Positions 28,116-36,643 of a stretch of 59,237 nt of DNA are shown one piece after another. The notes beneath the pieces were generated by a model, which did not search any database, was not told the origin of the DNA, and saw only the letters and a program-made list of their open reading frames with translations. The stretch spans positions 1 through 59,237 of the forward strand of contig JALEVO010000134.1 of NCBI GenBank assembly GCA_022788225.1, in the 5' to 3' direction. The DNA is from Oscillospiraceae bacterium. Its GTDB lineage: Bacteria > Bacillota > Clostridia > Oscillospirales > Ruminococcaceae. Position numbers and translations under genes: made by a program. Position 1 is the first letter of the stretch. Each line of letters begins with the position of its first letter.

Positions 28116-28748
28116 ATGCAGAAACCGCTTAGAATTGCGCTGACAAAGGGCAGACTTGAAAAGGATACCATAGGACTTCTTGAAAAGTCCGGCTTTGACT
28201 GCACAGCTGTAAGGGAAAAGGGAAGAAAGCTTATTCTGCCCATAAAGGACGCAAATATTGAGGTCGTGCTTGCAAAAGCAAACGACGTTATCACCTATGT
28301 TGAGCACGGCGTGTGCGACATGGGCGTTGTGGGAAAAGATACCATTATGGAAATGAGCGGCAAGTTCTTTGAACTTGTGGACTTAGGCTTCGGACGCTGC
28401 AAATTCGCTCTTGCCGCAAAAAAAGGCACAGACTTTTACGAGGGCTACGGCGTCAAGACAATTGCCACAAAGTACCCCAACGTTGCAAGGACATTTTTTG
28501 AAAGCAAGGGCATGGACATTGACATTGTAAAAATCGAGGGTTCTGTTGAACTTGCGCCGCTTCTGGAACTTTCAAACGGTATCGTGGATATTGTTGAAAC
28601 TGGTACGACTTTAAAGGAAAACGGTCTTGAAGTAATCGAGGACATTGCGCCGATTTCCGCAAGGCTTATCGTAAACACAGTAAGCCTGAAATTAAGACAG
28701 AAGGAAATTGAAGAGTTAATAAGAATTATCGAGGAGAATCTGAAATGA
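28116..28748 (+). CDS. hisG: ATP phosphoribosyltransferase, short form
   Basis: The 210-residue enzyme has KGRLEKDTIGLLEKSGFD and the PRPP-loop-type segment NGIVDIVETGTTLKENGL. It condenses ATP with PRPP. Short HisG lacks the C-terminal regulatory domain, consistent with hisZ immediately upstream. It overlaps hisD by four bases. Confidence 0.95.
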   Translation: MQKPLRIALTKGRLEKDTIGLLEKSGFDCTAVREKGRKLILPIKDANIEVVLAKANDVITYVEHGVCDMGVVGKDTIMEMSGKFFELVDLGFGRCKFALAAKKGTDFYEGYGVKTIATKYPNVARTFFESKGMDIDIVKIEGSVELAPLLELSNGIVDIVETGTTLKENGLEVIEDIAPISARLIVNTVSLKLRQKEIEELIRIIEENLK

Positions 28749-30034
28749 TAAAGAAGATTTATGCAAACGGCAAGGACGAATTTGAGTTTCTGGAATCGCT
28801 TAAAAAGCGCAGCGGTGAAACTGACAAAAAGGTAACACAGATTGTAAGTGAAATCATTGAAAACGTTAAGGAAAACGGCGACAAGGCTGTTAAAGAATAT
28901 ACTGAAAAGTTTGACGGCAGTCTGCCGGAATATTACGAAGTGCCGCAGGAGGTTATCAATGATGCTCTTGAAGAGGCTGATGAGGATTTTATAAATGCAC
29001 TGTTAAACGCTATGGAAAACATTGCGGAATTCCACAACCGTCAGCGTCAGCAGGGCTTTGTTGACACTAAGGACAACGGCGTTATGCTTGGACAGAGAGT
29101 AAGAGGACTTGAAAGAGTCGGCCTTTACGTTCCGGGGGGTACTGCCGCTTATCCGTCAAGCGTGCTTATGAATGCAATTCCGGCAAAGATTGCTGGCGTT
29201 AAGGAAATTATCATGGTGACACCGCCGCTTAAAGACGGTACACCTAACAAGGATATCCTTGTTGCCGCTGCTGTATGCGGAGTTGACAGAGTGTTCATGA
29301 TGGGCGGCGCACAGGCTGTTGCGGCGCTTGCTTTCGGTACTGAAACAATTCCGAGAGTTGATAAAATTGTAGGTCCCGGAAATATTTTTGTTGCTACTGC
29401 AAAGAAACTGCTTTACGGTCAGGTTGACATTGACATGATTGCAGGACCCAGTGAAATTCTCGTTATGGCTGATGAAACTGCTGACCCGAAATTCGTTGCG
29501 GCAGACCTTATGTCACAGGCTGAACACGACAAGCTTGCGTCTGCAATCCTCCTTACAACAAGCGAGGAAATCGCTGACAAGACTATTGCTGAAATTGAAA
29601 GACAGGTGCAGTACCTTTCAAGAAAGGAAATCATTGAAAAGTCCCTTGAAGACTATGGCGTTATCATTATCTGCGACTGTCCGCACTGTGCAGTGGAGCT
29701 TGCAAACGCTATTGCTCCGGAACACCTTGAAGTGCTTATGAAAAATCCGACAGAGTATATCGGCAAGCTTGACAATGCAGGTTCAGTGTTCCTTGGCAAC
29801 TACGCTTCCGAACCGCTGGGGGACTACTACGCAGGTCCGAACCACGTTCTTCCTACAAGCGGTACTGCAAGATTCTTCTCACCTCTTTCAGTATCAAGCT
29901 TTATCAAGCGTTCAAGCTATATTTACTATACAGAGGAGGCTCTCAGAGAGGCTAAGGACGATATTGTTCTCATTGCCGAAAAGGAGGGGCTTACTGCTCA
30001 CGCAAATGCAATCAAGGTAAGATTTGAAGATTAA
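28745..30034 (+). CDS. hisD: Histidinol dehydrogenase
   Basis: The 429-residue NAD enzyme shows the family signature GLYVPGGTAAYPSSVLMNAIP, IDMIAGPSEILVMAD, the catalytic region AEHDKLA and GPNHVLPTSGTARFFSPL. It performs the last two oxidations to histidine and uses zinc. ATG overlaps hisG. Confidence 0.96.
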   Translation: MIKKIYANGKDEFEFLESLKKRSGETDKKVTQIVSEIIENVKENGDKAVKEYTEKFDGSLPEYYEVPQEVINDALEEADEDFINALLNAMENIAEFHNRQRQQGFVDTKDNGVMLGQRVRGLERVGLYVPGGTAAYPSSVLMNAIPAKIAGVKEIIMVTPPLKDGTPNKDILVAAAVCGVDRVFMMGGAQAVAALAFGTETIPRVDKIVGPGNIFVATAKKLLYGQVDIDMIAGPSEILVMADETADPKFVAADLMSQAEHDKLASAILLTTSEEIADKTIAEIERQVQYLSRKEIIEKSLEDYGVIIICDCPHCAVELANAIAPEHLEVLMKNPTEYIGKLDNAGSVFLGNYASEPLGDYYAGPNHVLPTSGTARFFSPLSVSSFIKRSSYIYYTEEALREAKDDIVLIAEKEGLTAHANAIKVRFED

Positions 30035-30051
30035 GTAAAGGAATGATCTGA

Positions 30052-31107
30052 ATGAGCAGCTGGGAAAGCAATGTTAGACGTGTTGAACCCTATGTTCCGG
30101 GTGAACAGCCTAAGGACAAAAACATAATCAAGCTTAACACCAATGAAAACCCATATCCTCCGTCACCCAAAGCGGCGGAGGTAATGAAAGCTTTTGAAAC
30201 GGACAGAATGAAGCTTTATCCTGACCCCGATTCCACAGTTCTTGTGGACGCACTTGCTGAAAGATACGGCGTTAAACCGTCGCAGGTGTTTGTGGGAGTG
30301 GGCTCGGACGATGTTCTGTCAATGGCGTTTATGACCTTTTTCAATTCGGACAAGCCGGTGCTTTTTCCGGATATAACATACTCTTTTTATGACGTGTGGG
30401 CGGAGGTTTACAGGATTCCGTACAAGCAGATTCCACTTGACGAAAATCTGCATATAAATCCTTCCGACTACAAGACTGAAAACGGCGGAATAATTTTTCC
30501 AAATCCAAATGCGCCCACAGGTGTGCTTGAAAGCGTTGAGATGATTGAGGAAATTGTCAAGGCGAATCCGCAGTCGGTTGTTATCATAGACGAGGCGTAT
30601 ATTGACTTCGGCGGTGAAAGCTGTCTGCCCCTTGTGGAAAAGTACGAGAATCTTCTTGTGGTGCAGACTTTTTCAAAGTCACGCTCAATGGCTGGTATGC
30701 GAATCGGTTTTGCAATCGGCAATGAAAAGCTTATAAAGTTTATGAACGACGTGAAATTTTCCGTAAATTCCTACACCATGAATCCAGTCACACAGCTTTG
30801 CGGTGCGCAGTCGGTCAAAGACGAGGAGTATTTCCGCAAGACTGTCAACATGATTATTGACACCCGTGAAAAGACCAAGAAACGTCTTTCGGCACTGGGA
30901 TTTACATTCCCGGACTCAATGAGCAATTTTATATTTGCGTCACATAAGACAAAGCCGGCAGGGGAGATATTTGAGGAACTGAAAAAGCGCAAAATATTTG
31001 TGCGTTACTGGAATAAGCCGAGAATAAACAATTCCCTGAGAATAACAGTGGGTACGCCGGAGGAAATGGACTGTCTTATTAAGGCACTGGAGGAAATAAC
31101 GACGTAA
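30052..31107 (+). CDS. hisC: Histidinol-phosphate aminotransferase
   Basis: The 351-residue PLP enzyme of aminotransferase class II has LNTNENPYPPSP, IFPNPNAPTG, VIIDEAYIDFG and the PLP-lysine region TFSKSRSMAGMRIGFAIG. It transaminates imidazole acetol phosphate. It is followed by a 330-base noncoding gap with repeat R1 before hisB. Confidence 0.94.
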   Translation: MSSWESNVRRVEPYVPGEQPKDKNIIKLNTNENPYPPSPKAAEVMKAFETDRMKLYPDPDSTVLVDALAERYGVKPSQVFVGVGSDDVLSMAFMTFFNSDKPVLFPDITYSFYDVWAEVYRIPYKQIPLDENLHINPSDYKTENGGIIFPNPNAPTGVLESVEMIEEIVKANPQSVVIIDEAYIDFGGESCLPLVEKYENLLVVQTFSKSRSMAGMRIGFAIGNEKLIKFMNDVKFSVNSYTMNPVTQLCGAQSVKDEEYFRKTVNMIIDTREKTKKRLSALGFTFPDSMSNFIFASHKTKPAGEIFEELKKRKIFVRYWNKPRINNSLRITVGTPEEMDCLIKALEEITT

Positions 31108-31157
31108 CATTACGGCGGAGACCAGTGGGGCGATTGTAATTAGCTGTAAGTAAATTT

Positions 31158-31376
31158 AAAAGTTTCGCTCAAGCCTTTTCAAAGGCTTGTGGGGTGCATG
31201 GGGCAAAGCCCCTGCTCGCTGTCCGCAGACAGCGAAACTCTTTAAAGCCGCCGTTTAAAAAGCGGAATAAAACAGATTTCTGATATAGATTGGCTGTGTA
31301 AAATCGTAATTTTCCGGCGGCTTTATTCATTCAAGAGCGACAGCGAATTGAATGAACCGCTGTCAAGCGGTGAAAT
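31158..31376 (-). repeat. Structured intergenic repeat, family R1, copy 2 (inverted orientation)
   Basis: Read on the minus strand, this 219-base element aligns along its length with 18945-19167, sharing blocks such as TTCATTCAA/TTGAATGAAT, GCCGCCGGAAAA, GCGGACAGCGA and GCCTTTGAAAAGGCT while the loops differ. It holds most of the hisC-hisB gap; the rest of the gap shows nothing else recognisable except the hisB ribosome site. Confidence 0.85.
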
Positions 31377-31437
31377 ACTAACAGTCACAGTAAAATTAAA
31401 TGTCAGCGTTTTAAACTTGTAATTGAAAGGAACTATC

Positions 31438-32019
31438 ATGAGAACAGGAACGGTTGAAAGAAAAACCCGTGAAACGGACATAAGCATTACCCTCTCAATT
31501 GACGGAAAGGGCAATTCCGAAATATCCACAGGCATAGGCTTTTTTGACCATATGCTTACCGCCCTCTCAAAACACAGCGGTATCAGCATGAACATAAAAG
31601 CAGTGGGCGACCTTGACGTTGACGGACACCATACCGTTGAGGACACAGGCATTGTTCTTGGTCAGGCACTTGCAAAAGCCGTGGGGGACAAGTCCGGAAT
31701 TGCCCGTTATGGCACGGCATATATCCCAATGGACGAGGCTCTGGGGTTCTGCTCTCTTGATATAAGCAACAGACCGTTTCTTGTGTTCAAGGGCGAGTTT
31801 ACCAATCAGATGATAGGGGAGTATGACGCCTGTCTGACAGAGGAGTTTTTCAGAGCGTTTGCTTTTAACGCCGGAATTACAATGCACCTTAACATGGTTT
31901 ACGGTTCAAACGACCACCACAAGTGCGAGGCGGTATTCAAGGCGGCGGCTCACGCTTTAAAGGCGGCTGTGAAGGAACTTAAAAACGGTGAAACCCTTTC
32001 AACCAAGGGTACTCTGTAA
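31438..32019 (+). CDS. hisB: Imidazoleglycerol-phosphate dehydratase
   Basis: The 193-residue monofunctional HisB has the duplicated histidine motifs GIGFFDHMLTALSKH with DGHHTVED and NDHHKCEAVFKA, which bind manganese. It dehydrates IGP. The start MRTGTV has GAAAGGAA upstream. No phosphatase domain is fused, so histidinol-phosphate phosphatase must be encoded elsewhere. Confidence 0.95.
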   Translation: MRTGTVERKTRETDISITLSIDGKGNSEISTGIGFFDHMLTALSKHSGISMNIKAVGDLDVDGHHTVEDTGIVLGQALAKAVGDKSGIARYGTAYIPMDEALGFCSLDISNRPFLVFKGEFTNQMIGEYDACLTEEFFRAFAFNAGITMHLNMVYGSNDHHKCEAVFKAAAHALKAAVKELKNGETLSTKGTL

Positions 32020-32037
32020 AATAAAGGAGTGTTAAAA

Positions 32038-32643
32038 ATGATTGCTGTAATTGATTATGGTGCAGGAAATATTTTCAGCGTGAAAAATGCCCTTGATTAT
32101 CTGGGCATGGAAAGTATTCTGACTGACAAAAAAGAGGATATTGAATCGGCAGACGCACTTATTCTTCCGGGTGTTGGCGCATTTCCCAGTGCAATGGATA
32201 TGCTGAACAAAAGTGGACTTGTGGACACTATCAGGACACAGGCAAAGAAAAAACCGTTTCTGGGAATCTGCCTTGGTATGCAGCTGATATTTGAAAAAGG
32301 CTATGAATTTGAGGAGTGCGACGGACTGGGACTTATCCCCGGCAGCGTTAAGAAAATGGAGGAAGAAAACCTCATAATTCCTCACATGGGCTGGAACAAG
32401 CTTGAGGTGCTCAACGACTGTGCTCTCCTTGCCGGACTTGATGAAAACAGTTTTGTTTACTTTGTTCACTCCTACAAGGCAGAGTGTGACGACAAAAACA
32501 TCGCGGCATATTCCAATTACGGCGGAAGAGTTCCGGCACTGGTCTATGACGGGGGCACTGTCTACGGCGCACAGTTTCACCCTGAGAAAAGCGGTGAAAC
32601 AGGTCTTAAAATCCTGAAGAATTTCGGAGGACTTATCAGATGA
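32038..32643 (+). CDS. hisH: Imidazole glycerol phosphate synthase, glutaminase subunit
   Basis: The 201-residue class I amidotransferase has the oxyanion and nucleophile region LGICLGMQLIFEKG and the catalytic His/Glu in GAQFHPEKSG. It supplies ammonia to HisF. The ATG eight bases after AGGAG is preferred to a GTG three codons earlier. It overlaps hisA by four bases. Confidence 0.95.
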   Translation: MIAVIDYGAGNIFSVKNALDYLGMESILTDKKEDIESADALILPGVGAFPSAMDMLNKSGLVDTIRTQAKKKPFLGICLGMQLIFEKGYEFEECDGLGLIPGSVKKMEEENLIIPHMGWNKLEVLNDCALLAGLDENSFVYFVHSYKAECDDKNIAAYSNYGGRVPALVYDGGTVYGAQFHPEKSGETGLKILKNFGGLIR

Positions 32644-33368
32644 TTATTTTACCGGCAATTGACATAAAGGACGGAAACTGCGTAAGACTTTTCAAGGGTG
32701 ATTTTTCAACGGTCGAAAAGGTTGCCGCTGATTACCTCGAAACTGCCAAAGGCTTTGAAGAGGCTGGTGCGACATGGATTCACATGGTTGACCTTGACGG
32801 TGCGAAAGAGGGCAGACCGGTCAACACGAAAATTTATAAAGACGTTGCCGAAAAGACTTCTTTAAAGGTCGAAGTCGGCGGCGGTATCAGAAATATCGAA
32901 ACCATTGAGGAGTACCTTTCCATGGGTATTTCAAGGGTTATAATCGGCTCTGCGGCACTGAAAAATCCACAGCTTGTAAAGGACGCTGTTGAAAAGTTCG
33001 GCAGTGAAAAAATAGCCGTGGGCATTGACTCAAAGGACGGCATGGTGGCAACCGAGGGCTGGCTGGAGTCTTCTGACGTTCACTACATTGACCTTGCAAA
33101 GGAAATGATAAAAATCGGTGTCAAGTACTTCATTGTAACGGACATTTCCAAGGACGGTACTCTTTCCGGCGTGAATACTCAACAGCTGGGCGACCTTGCA
33201 AAGGCAACAAACGGCGAATGCTGTATAATAGCCAGCGGCGGAGTACACACAATTGAGGACATAAAGGCTTGCAAACAGCTTGGTCTGTACGGTACAATTT
33301 GCGGCAAATCAATTTACAAGGGTACTCTTGATCTGAGAGAGGCTGTTGAATGTGCAGGGATTCAGTAA
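32640..33368 (+). CDS. hisA: ProFAR isomerase
   Basis: The 242-residue TIM-barrel enzyme has ILPAIDIKDGNCVRLFKGDF, the catalytic aspartate in MVDLDGA and VEVGGGIRN, and the second phosphate site in IIASGGVHTIEDI. It opens the ribose ring of ProFAR. Coupled to hisH; a 250-base gap with repeat R2 separates it from hisF. Confidence 0.95.
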   Translation: MIILPAIDIKDGNCVRLFKGDFSTVEKVAADYLETAKGFEEAGATWIHMVDLDGAKEGRPVNTKIYKDVAEKTSLKVEVGGGIRNIETIEEYLSMGISRVIIGSAALKNPQLVKDAVEKFGSEKIAVGIDSKDGMVATEGWLESSDVHYIDLAKEMIKIGVKYFIVTDISKDGTLSGVNTQQLGDLAKATNGECCIIASGGVHTIEDIKACKQLGLYGTICGKSIYKGTLDLREAVECAGIQ

Positions 33369-33401
33369 TTCTGTATTTATGGCATTTATATGCGTAACCT
33401 A

Positions 33402-33600
33402 TTGAGGGAAACCCTTTTGAAAAATGGTTCTCCCTCAAACTCCCTTCCTAAAACTTTACCCTATTTTTTCTCATAGGGGCTATGCCCCTATGAGAAAAAA
33501 TGAAATAAAAGTCTTTGGAAAGGGGTCTGGGGAAGAACCTTTCCTCAGAAAGGTTTGCCCCAGCAGGGTTACGGAGATACTGCCGTAAATTCTGGTTTAT
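33402..33600 (+). repeat. Structured intergenic repeat, family R2, copy 2 (complete)
   Basis: Starts with a hairpin TTGAGGGA...TCCCTCAA, then a perfect hairpin TCATAGGGG-CTATG-CCCCTATGA (around 33470-33500), then the segment shared with positions 8-122 of the window. The last large stem pairs CTGGGG with CCCCAG around AACCTTTC/GAAAGGTT. It lies between hisA and hisF and ends about 15 bases before the hisF ribosome site. Confidence 0.8.
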
Positions 33601-33619
33601 AAATAAAGGAGGTTCAACC

Positions 33620-34375
33620 ATGCTTGCAAAAAGAATTATTCCATGCCTTGACGTGAGAAACGGAAAGGTTGTAAAGGGTGTAAACTTTGAGGGTATAAAG
33701 GACGTCGGCGACCCTGTTGAATATGCGGAAGAGTATAACCGTCAGGGTGCGGACGAGCTTGTTTTCTACGATATTACTGCGTCTTTTGAGGGCAGGGGAG
33801 TTTTCCTTGACGTTGTAAGGGAAACCGCCAAAAAGGTTTTCGTACCCCTGACTGTGGGCGGCGGAATCAAGACAGTTGACGATATCCGTGAGGCGTTGAG
33901 AGCCGGTGCGGACAAGGTTTCTGTCAATTCACAGGCTGTGCAGAATCCACAGCTTATCAAGGACGGTGCGGATATATTCGGCAGTCAGTGTATATGCGTT
34001 GGTATTGACGCAAAGAAAATCGCCGATAAGAAGTGGACTGTATACATAAACGGCGGACGTGTTGACATGAATCTCGACCTTATCGACTGGGTAAAGCAGA
34101 TTGAACAGCTGGGGGCAGGGGAGATATGCCTTAATTCAATTGATGCGGACGGTACAAAAGCCGGCTTTGATATTGAAATGCTGGACGCTGTGTGCAAAGC
34201 CGTGAACATTCCGGTTATTGCCAGCGGCGGTGCGGGCAAGATAGAGGACTTTTCAGAGGTGTTTGAGAAAACCGGTGCAACTGCGGCTCTTGCGGCGTCA
34301 CTTTTCCACTTCAAGGAACTGACTGTGGGAGAGGTCAAGGAGTATTGCAGAGGCAAGGGCATTATTGTGAGATGA
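33620..34375 (+). CDS. hisF: Imidazole glycerol phosphate synthase, cyclase subunit
   Basis: The 251-residue TIM barrel has [42 protein letters not shown] and [13 protein letters not shown]. It combines ammonia from HisH with PRFAR to give IGP and AICAR. The start follows a strong AAGGAGG; a longer in-frame reading extends back through repeat R2 and is rejected. Confidence 0.95.
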   Translation: MLAKRIIPCLDVRNGKVVKGVNFEGIKDVGDPVEYAEEYNRQGADELVFYDITASFEGRGVFLDVVRETAKKVFVPLTVGGGIKTVDDIREALRAGADKVSVNSQAVQNPQLIKDGADIFGSQCICVGIDAKKIADKKWTVYINGGRVDMNLDLIDWVKQIEQLGAGEICLNSIDADGTKAGFDIEMLDAVCKAVNIPVIASGGAGKIEDFSEVFEKTGATAALAASLFHFKELTVGEVKEYCRGKGIIVR

Positions 34376-34683
34376 CAATTGTTAAAGATAATTATATATG
34401 TCTGATATTGTATATGTTCTTTTATACCTTGTCCCGAATCAGTTATTATTTTAAATGCGTAAAAAAGGATATAAGCGTAGTTTCAAATAATATCCTGATA
34501 GTAGTTGCTATTTTGGCGGCATTGATAACCGTATATCTTTTTATAAACAACATTCTGCTGATAAAAAAGCAGGAACATAAAATCAGAATTATTTTAATGG
34601 AAATGTTATTAGCAATGGCAACAATGATACCTGCATGTATTGTAAGTATATTAATTGCAGGTGCTATAGTGAAAATATTTTAA
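34372..34683 (+). CDS. Small membrane protein of unknown function within the his operon
   Basis: The 103-residue reading has three hydrophobic segments (about residues 9-28, 38-62 and 73-101) separated by short basic loops. Its ATG overlaps the hisF stop and its stop lies 12 bases before hisI. Base composition is clearly more AT-rich than the adjacent his genes, and the ribosome site is weak, so the start is uncertain. I do not recognise a family. It may be a recent insertion or a fortuitous reading. Confidence 0.5.
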   Translation: MTIVKDNYICLILYMFFYTLSRISYYFKCVKKDISVVSNNILIVVAILAALITVYLFINNILLIKKQEHKIRIILMEMLLAMATMIPACIVSILIAGAIVKIF

Positions 34684-34695
34684 AAGAGGACAGCT

Positions 34696-35043
34696 ATGAT
34701 AAAAATTGACTTAAACGACCTTGACAAATTTTTTGTCAAGAGCGAGCTTATACCGGCAATCTGCTTTGAGGCGGACACAAAAACGGTTTTAATGCTTGCG
34801 TACATGAACAAGGAAAGCCTGAAAAAAACTCTTGAAACAGGCTACACATGGTTCTGGAGCCGTTCCAGACAGGAATACTGGAACAAGGGTGCAACCTCCG
34901 GACATTTGCAGAAGGTAGTCAGCATTTACGGTGACTGCGACAACGACACGCTGCTTGTAAACGTAAAGCAGACTGGTGTTGCCTGTCATACGGGAGAGTA
35001 CAGCTGCTTTTTCAATGAAATTTATAACGATGAGGAGAAATAA
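34696..35043 (+). CDS. hisI: Phosphoribosyl-AMP cyclohydrolase
   Basis: The 115-residue zinc enzyme has [31 protein letters not shown] and [11 protein letters not shown]. It opens the adenine ring of PR-AMP. In many bacteria it is fused to HisE; here the two are separate adjacent genes. Confidence 0.95.
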   Translation: MIKIDLNDLDKFFVKSELIPAICFEADTKTVLMLAYMNKESLKKTLETGYTWFWSRSRQEYWNKGATSGHLQKVVSIYGDCDNDTLLVNVKQTGVACHTGEYSCFFNEIYNDEEK

Positions 35044-35045
35044 GA

Positions 35046-35384
35046 ATGACAGTTTACGAAGAAATTTTTGAAGTAATCAAGCAGAGAAAGGCGGACTACG
35101 AAAACGGTACCGCACAGGAAAATTCCTACACCTGCTATCTTTTTGACAAGGGTGTAGATAAAATCTGCAAGAAGATTGGCGAGGAGGCTACTGAAACAGT
35201 AATCGCCGCAAAGAACAATGACAACGACGAACTGAAAAACGAGATAAACGACCTGCTTTATCATGTTATGGTGCTTTGTGCTAATCAGGGACTTGAATGG
35301 TCAGAGGTTGAAAAGGTTCTTGACGAGAGAAACGAAAAAATCGGAAATCTGAAAAAATTCCATCAGGTTGACAAGAATACATGA
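35046..35384 (+). CDS. hisE: Phosphoribosyl-ATP pyrophosphohydrolase
   Basis: The 112-residue all-alpha MazG-like protein has KGVDKICKKIGEEATETVIAAK and the metal-binding segment NDELKNEINDLLYHVMV. It hydrolyses PR-ATP to PR-AMP. Last gene of the operon, two bases after hisI. Confidence 0.95.
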   Translation: MTVYEEIFEVIKQRKADYENGTAQENSYTCYLFDKGVDKICKKIGEEATETVIAAKNNDNDELKNEINDLLYHVMVLCANQGLEWSEVEKVLDERNEKIGNLKKFHQVDKNT

Positions 35385-35390
35385 AAAAAG

Positions 35391-35427
35391 CTGCCGCACC
35401 GGAATCAATGGTGCGGCAGTCATTTTG
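35391..35427 (+). terminator. Terminator of the his operon
   Basis: CTGCCGCACC and GGTGCGGCAG form a 10-bp stem with a 9-base loop, followed by TCATTTTGTG. The T-run is short but the stem is strong; the A-rich left flank makes it bidirectional with the convergent gene. Confidence 0.85.
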
Positions 35428-35429
35428 TG

Positions 35430-36005
35430 TTATAAGTCTATCTGATGTGATTTATCATCTATATTTATAATATAATTTTCATTACAGCCTTCAACATATG
35501 CAACGTATGTTACATAGTAATCATTACGGGAATATTCTTCAAAAACAGAACCCATATTATCTGAAACAGATTTGGTATCAGCATAAACAGTTATAGTTAT
35601 GTAAAAGTTGCTGCTGTTTTTTTCTTTGGTAATCAGATAAATTTCATGAGTTTCTAATCTTGACAGAATCTGATTGTTGTGCCAGAATGGTGCTTTCCAC
35701 TTGCCGTCACATTTATTTATCAATGTTGCAGCTTCAGAATCATTATCTTCATAAATGACTAAGGCTGTATTCTTTTCTTCAACAATCTTTATGATTTTGC
35801 AGTGAGTTGCAGTATATCTGAATGCCTGTTCAGGAGAGTTGAATTTTAAAAACAAGTTTTCAAACGGAAAATTTATGATTATTAAGGATAAAATAACGCA
35901 TAAAACAGACTTTACTGTTTTTAGCTTTACATTTTTTATTTTGGCTAAATTAATAACAAAAATAATCAGACCAATAGCCACCACATATCTTAACATTCTT
36001 ATCAT
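35430..36005 (-). CDS. Hypothetical membrane-anchored protein
   Basis: The 191-residue reading from MIRMLRYV has two N-terminal hydrophobic segments (about residues 3-18 and 30-46) followed by a soluble, mixed alpha/beta part without cysteine motifs. The ribosome site GAAGGAG is ten bases upstream. A longer in-frame reading would run through the tRNA-Leu gene and is not credible. I recognise no family. It lies downstream of the tRNA terminator, so it needs its own promoter, which I could not define. Confidence 0.6.
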   Translation of the reverse strand: MIRMLRYVVAIGLIIFVINLAKIKNVKLKTVKSVLCVILSLIIINFPFENLFLKFNSPEQAFRYTATHCKIIKIVEEKNTALVIYEDNDSEAATLINKCDGKWKAPFWHNNQILSRLETHEIYLITKEKNSSNFYITITVYADTKSVSDNMGSVFEEYSRNDYYVTYVAYVEGCNENYIINIDDKSHQIDL

Positions 36006-36084
36006 AGATTTAATTCTCCTTCGGACTTCATAAGTTGTCCCCGATTTATCCTGCGTCTGTAATATAAAAAATAACTGGTTGGAT

Positions 36085-36120
36085 AAAAAAATACGGGCTT
36101 CATAAAATGAAGTCCGTATT
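36085..36120 (-). terminator. Terminator of tRNA-Leu
   Basis: On the minus strand, AATACGGACTTCAT pairs with ATGAAGCCCGTATT (one mismatch) and is followed by seven T. It lies 22 bases downstream of the tRNA 3' end. Confidence 0.85.
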
Positions 36121-36141
36121 GTCCTGCCGGGGTTACCCGGC

Positions 36142-36228
36142 TGGTGCGGATAAGAGGACTTGAACCTCCACCCCCTTGCGAGGACCAGCACCTGAAGCTG
36201 GCGCGTCTGCCGATTCCGCCATATCCGC
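36142..36228 (-). tRNA. tRNA-Leu (anticodon CAG)
   Basis: The 87-base minus-strand gene has a GCGGATA/TATCCGC acceptor stem, an anticodon arm CCAGC-TTCAGGT-GCTGG giving CAG, a long class II variable arm, GGTTCAAGTCC in the T arm and an encoded CCA end. The 5' leader from the promoter is about 100 bases and contains a perfect 10-bp hairpin (36302-36330). Confidence 0.93.
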
Positions 36229-36338
36229 ATATATGAATCTGAAATTTTTACACGGCTCAAATTAAAAACCGAGGTGGATGCTTTCACATTACTCCACATA
36301 CAATCAATTCACTATATTTCTGAATTGATTACCATAAT

Positions 36339-36367
36339 ATTATATCACTTCTTTTTCATTATGTCAA
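36339..36367 (-). promoter_or_regulatory. Consensus promoter of tRNA-Leu
   Basis: On the minus strand, TTGACA (36362-36367), 17 bases, TATAAT (36339-36344). It is divergent from the SRP RNA promoter. Confidence 0.8.
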
Positions 36368-36426
36368 GTGCTTTTTTGCAAAAAAGTGATAATTTTCTGA
36401 AATTATAAAAAAATATCATAAACCCC

Positions 36427-36455
36427 TTGAAATTTTCTGATTAATATGTTATAAT
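36427..36455 (+). promoter_or_regulatory. Promoter of the SRP RNA
   Basis: TTGAAA (36427-36432), 17 bases, TATAAT (36450-36455). Confidence 0.75.
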
Positions 36456-36497
36456 TTAATGGTTAACAATCAGGAATTTATGTTTATTCCGGAATAT

Positions 36498-36601
36498 AGG
36501 TGTGCGGGCCCTGTGCAATGAGACACCGTGAACCATGTCAGGCGGGGAACCGAGCAGCATTAAGCGGATCGTTTTGTGTGCCGCAGCAAGCCTGCACACC
36601 T
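36498..36601 (+). ncRNA. ffs: Small bacterial signal recognition particle RNA (4.5S type)
   Basis: The conserved helix 8 core is present: GTGAACCATGTCAGG, then GGGGAACCGAGCAGCA. The ends pair (AGGTGTGC with GCACACCT) and pairing extends outward to about 36488 and 36613, where a T-run follows, so the outer stem may double as terminator. SRP RNA binds Ffh and targets membrane proteins. Adjacency to dnaX-ybaB-recR is the arrangement known from Bacillus (scr-dnaX). Confidence 0.9.
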
Positions 36602-36643
36602 ATGTCCCGGAATTTTTTCTGTGCCGGGATAAATGGGAAAACA

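Noticed and set aside
36006-36299. N-terminal extension of the hypothetical protein through the tRNA-Leu gene
   Set aside because: The reading crosses a complete tRNA and its terminator; a good ribosome site supports the shorter start.
36500-36643. N-terminal extension of dnaX through the SRP RNA
   Set aside because: It would translate the conserved SRP RNA and has no ribosome site.
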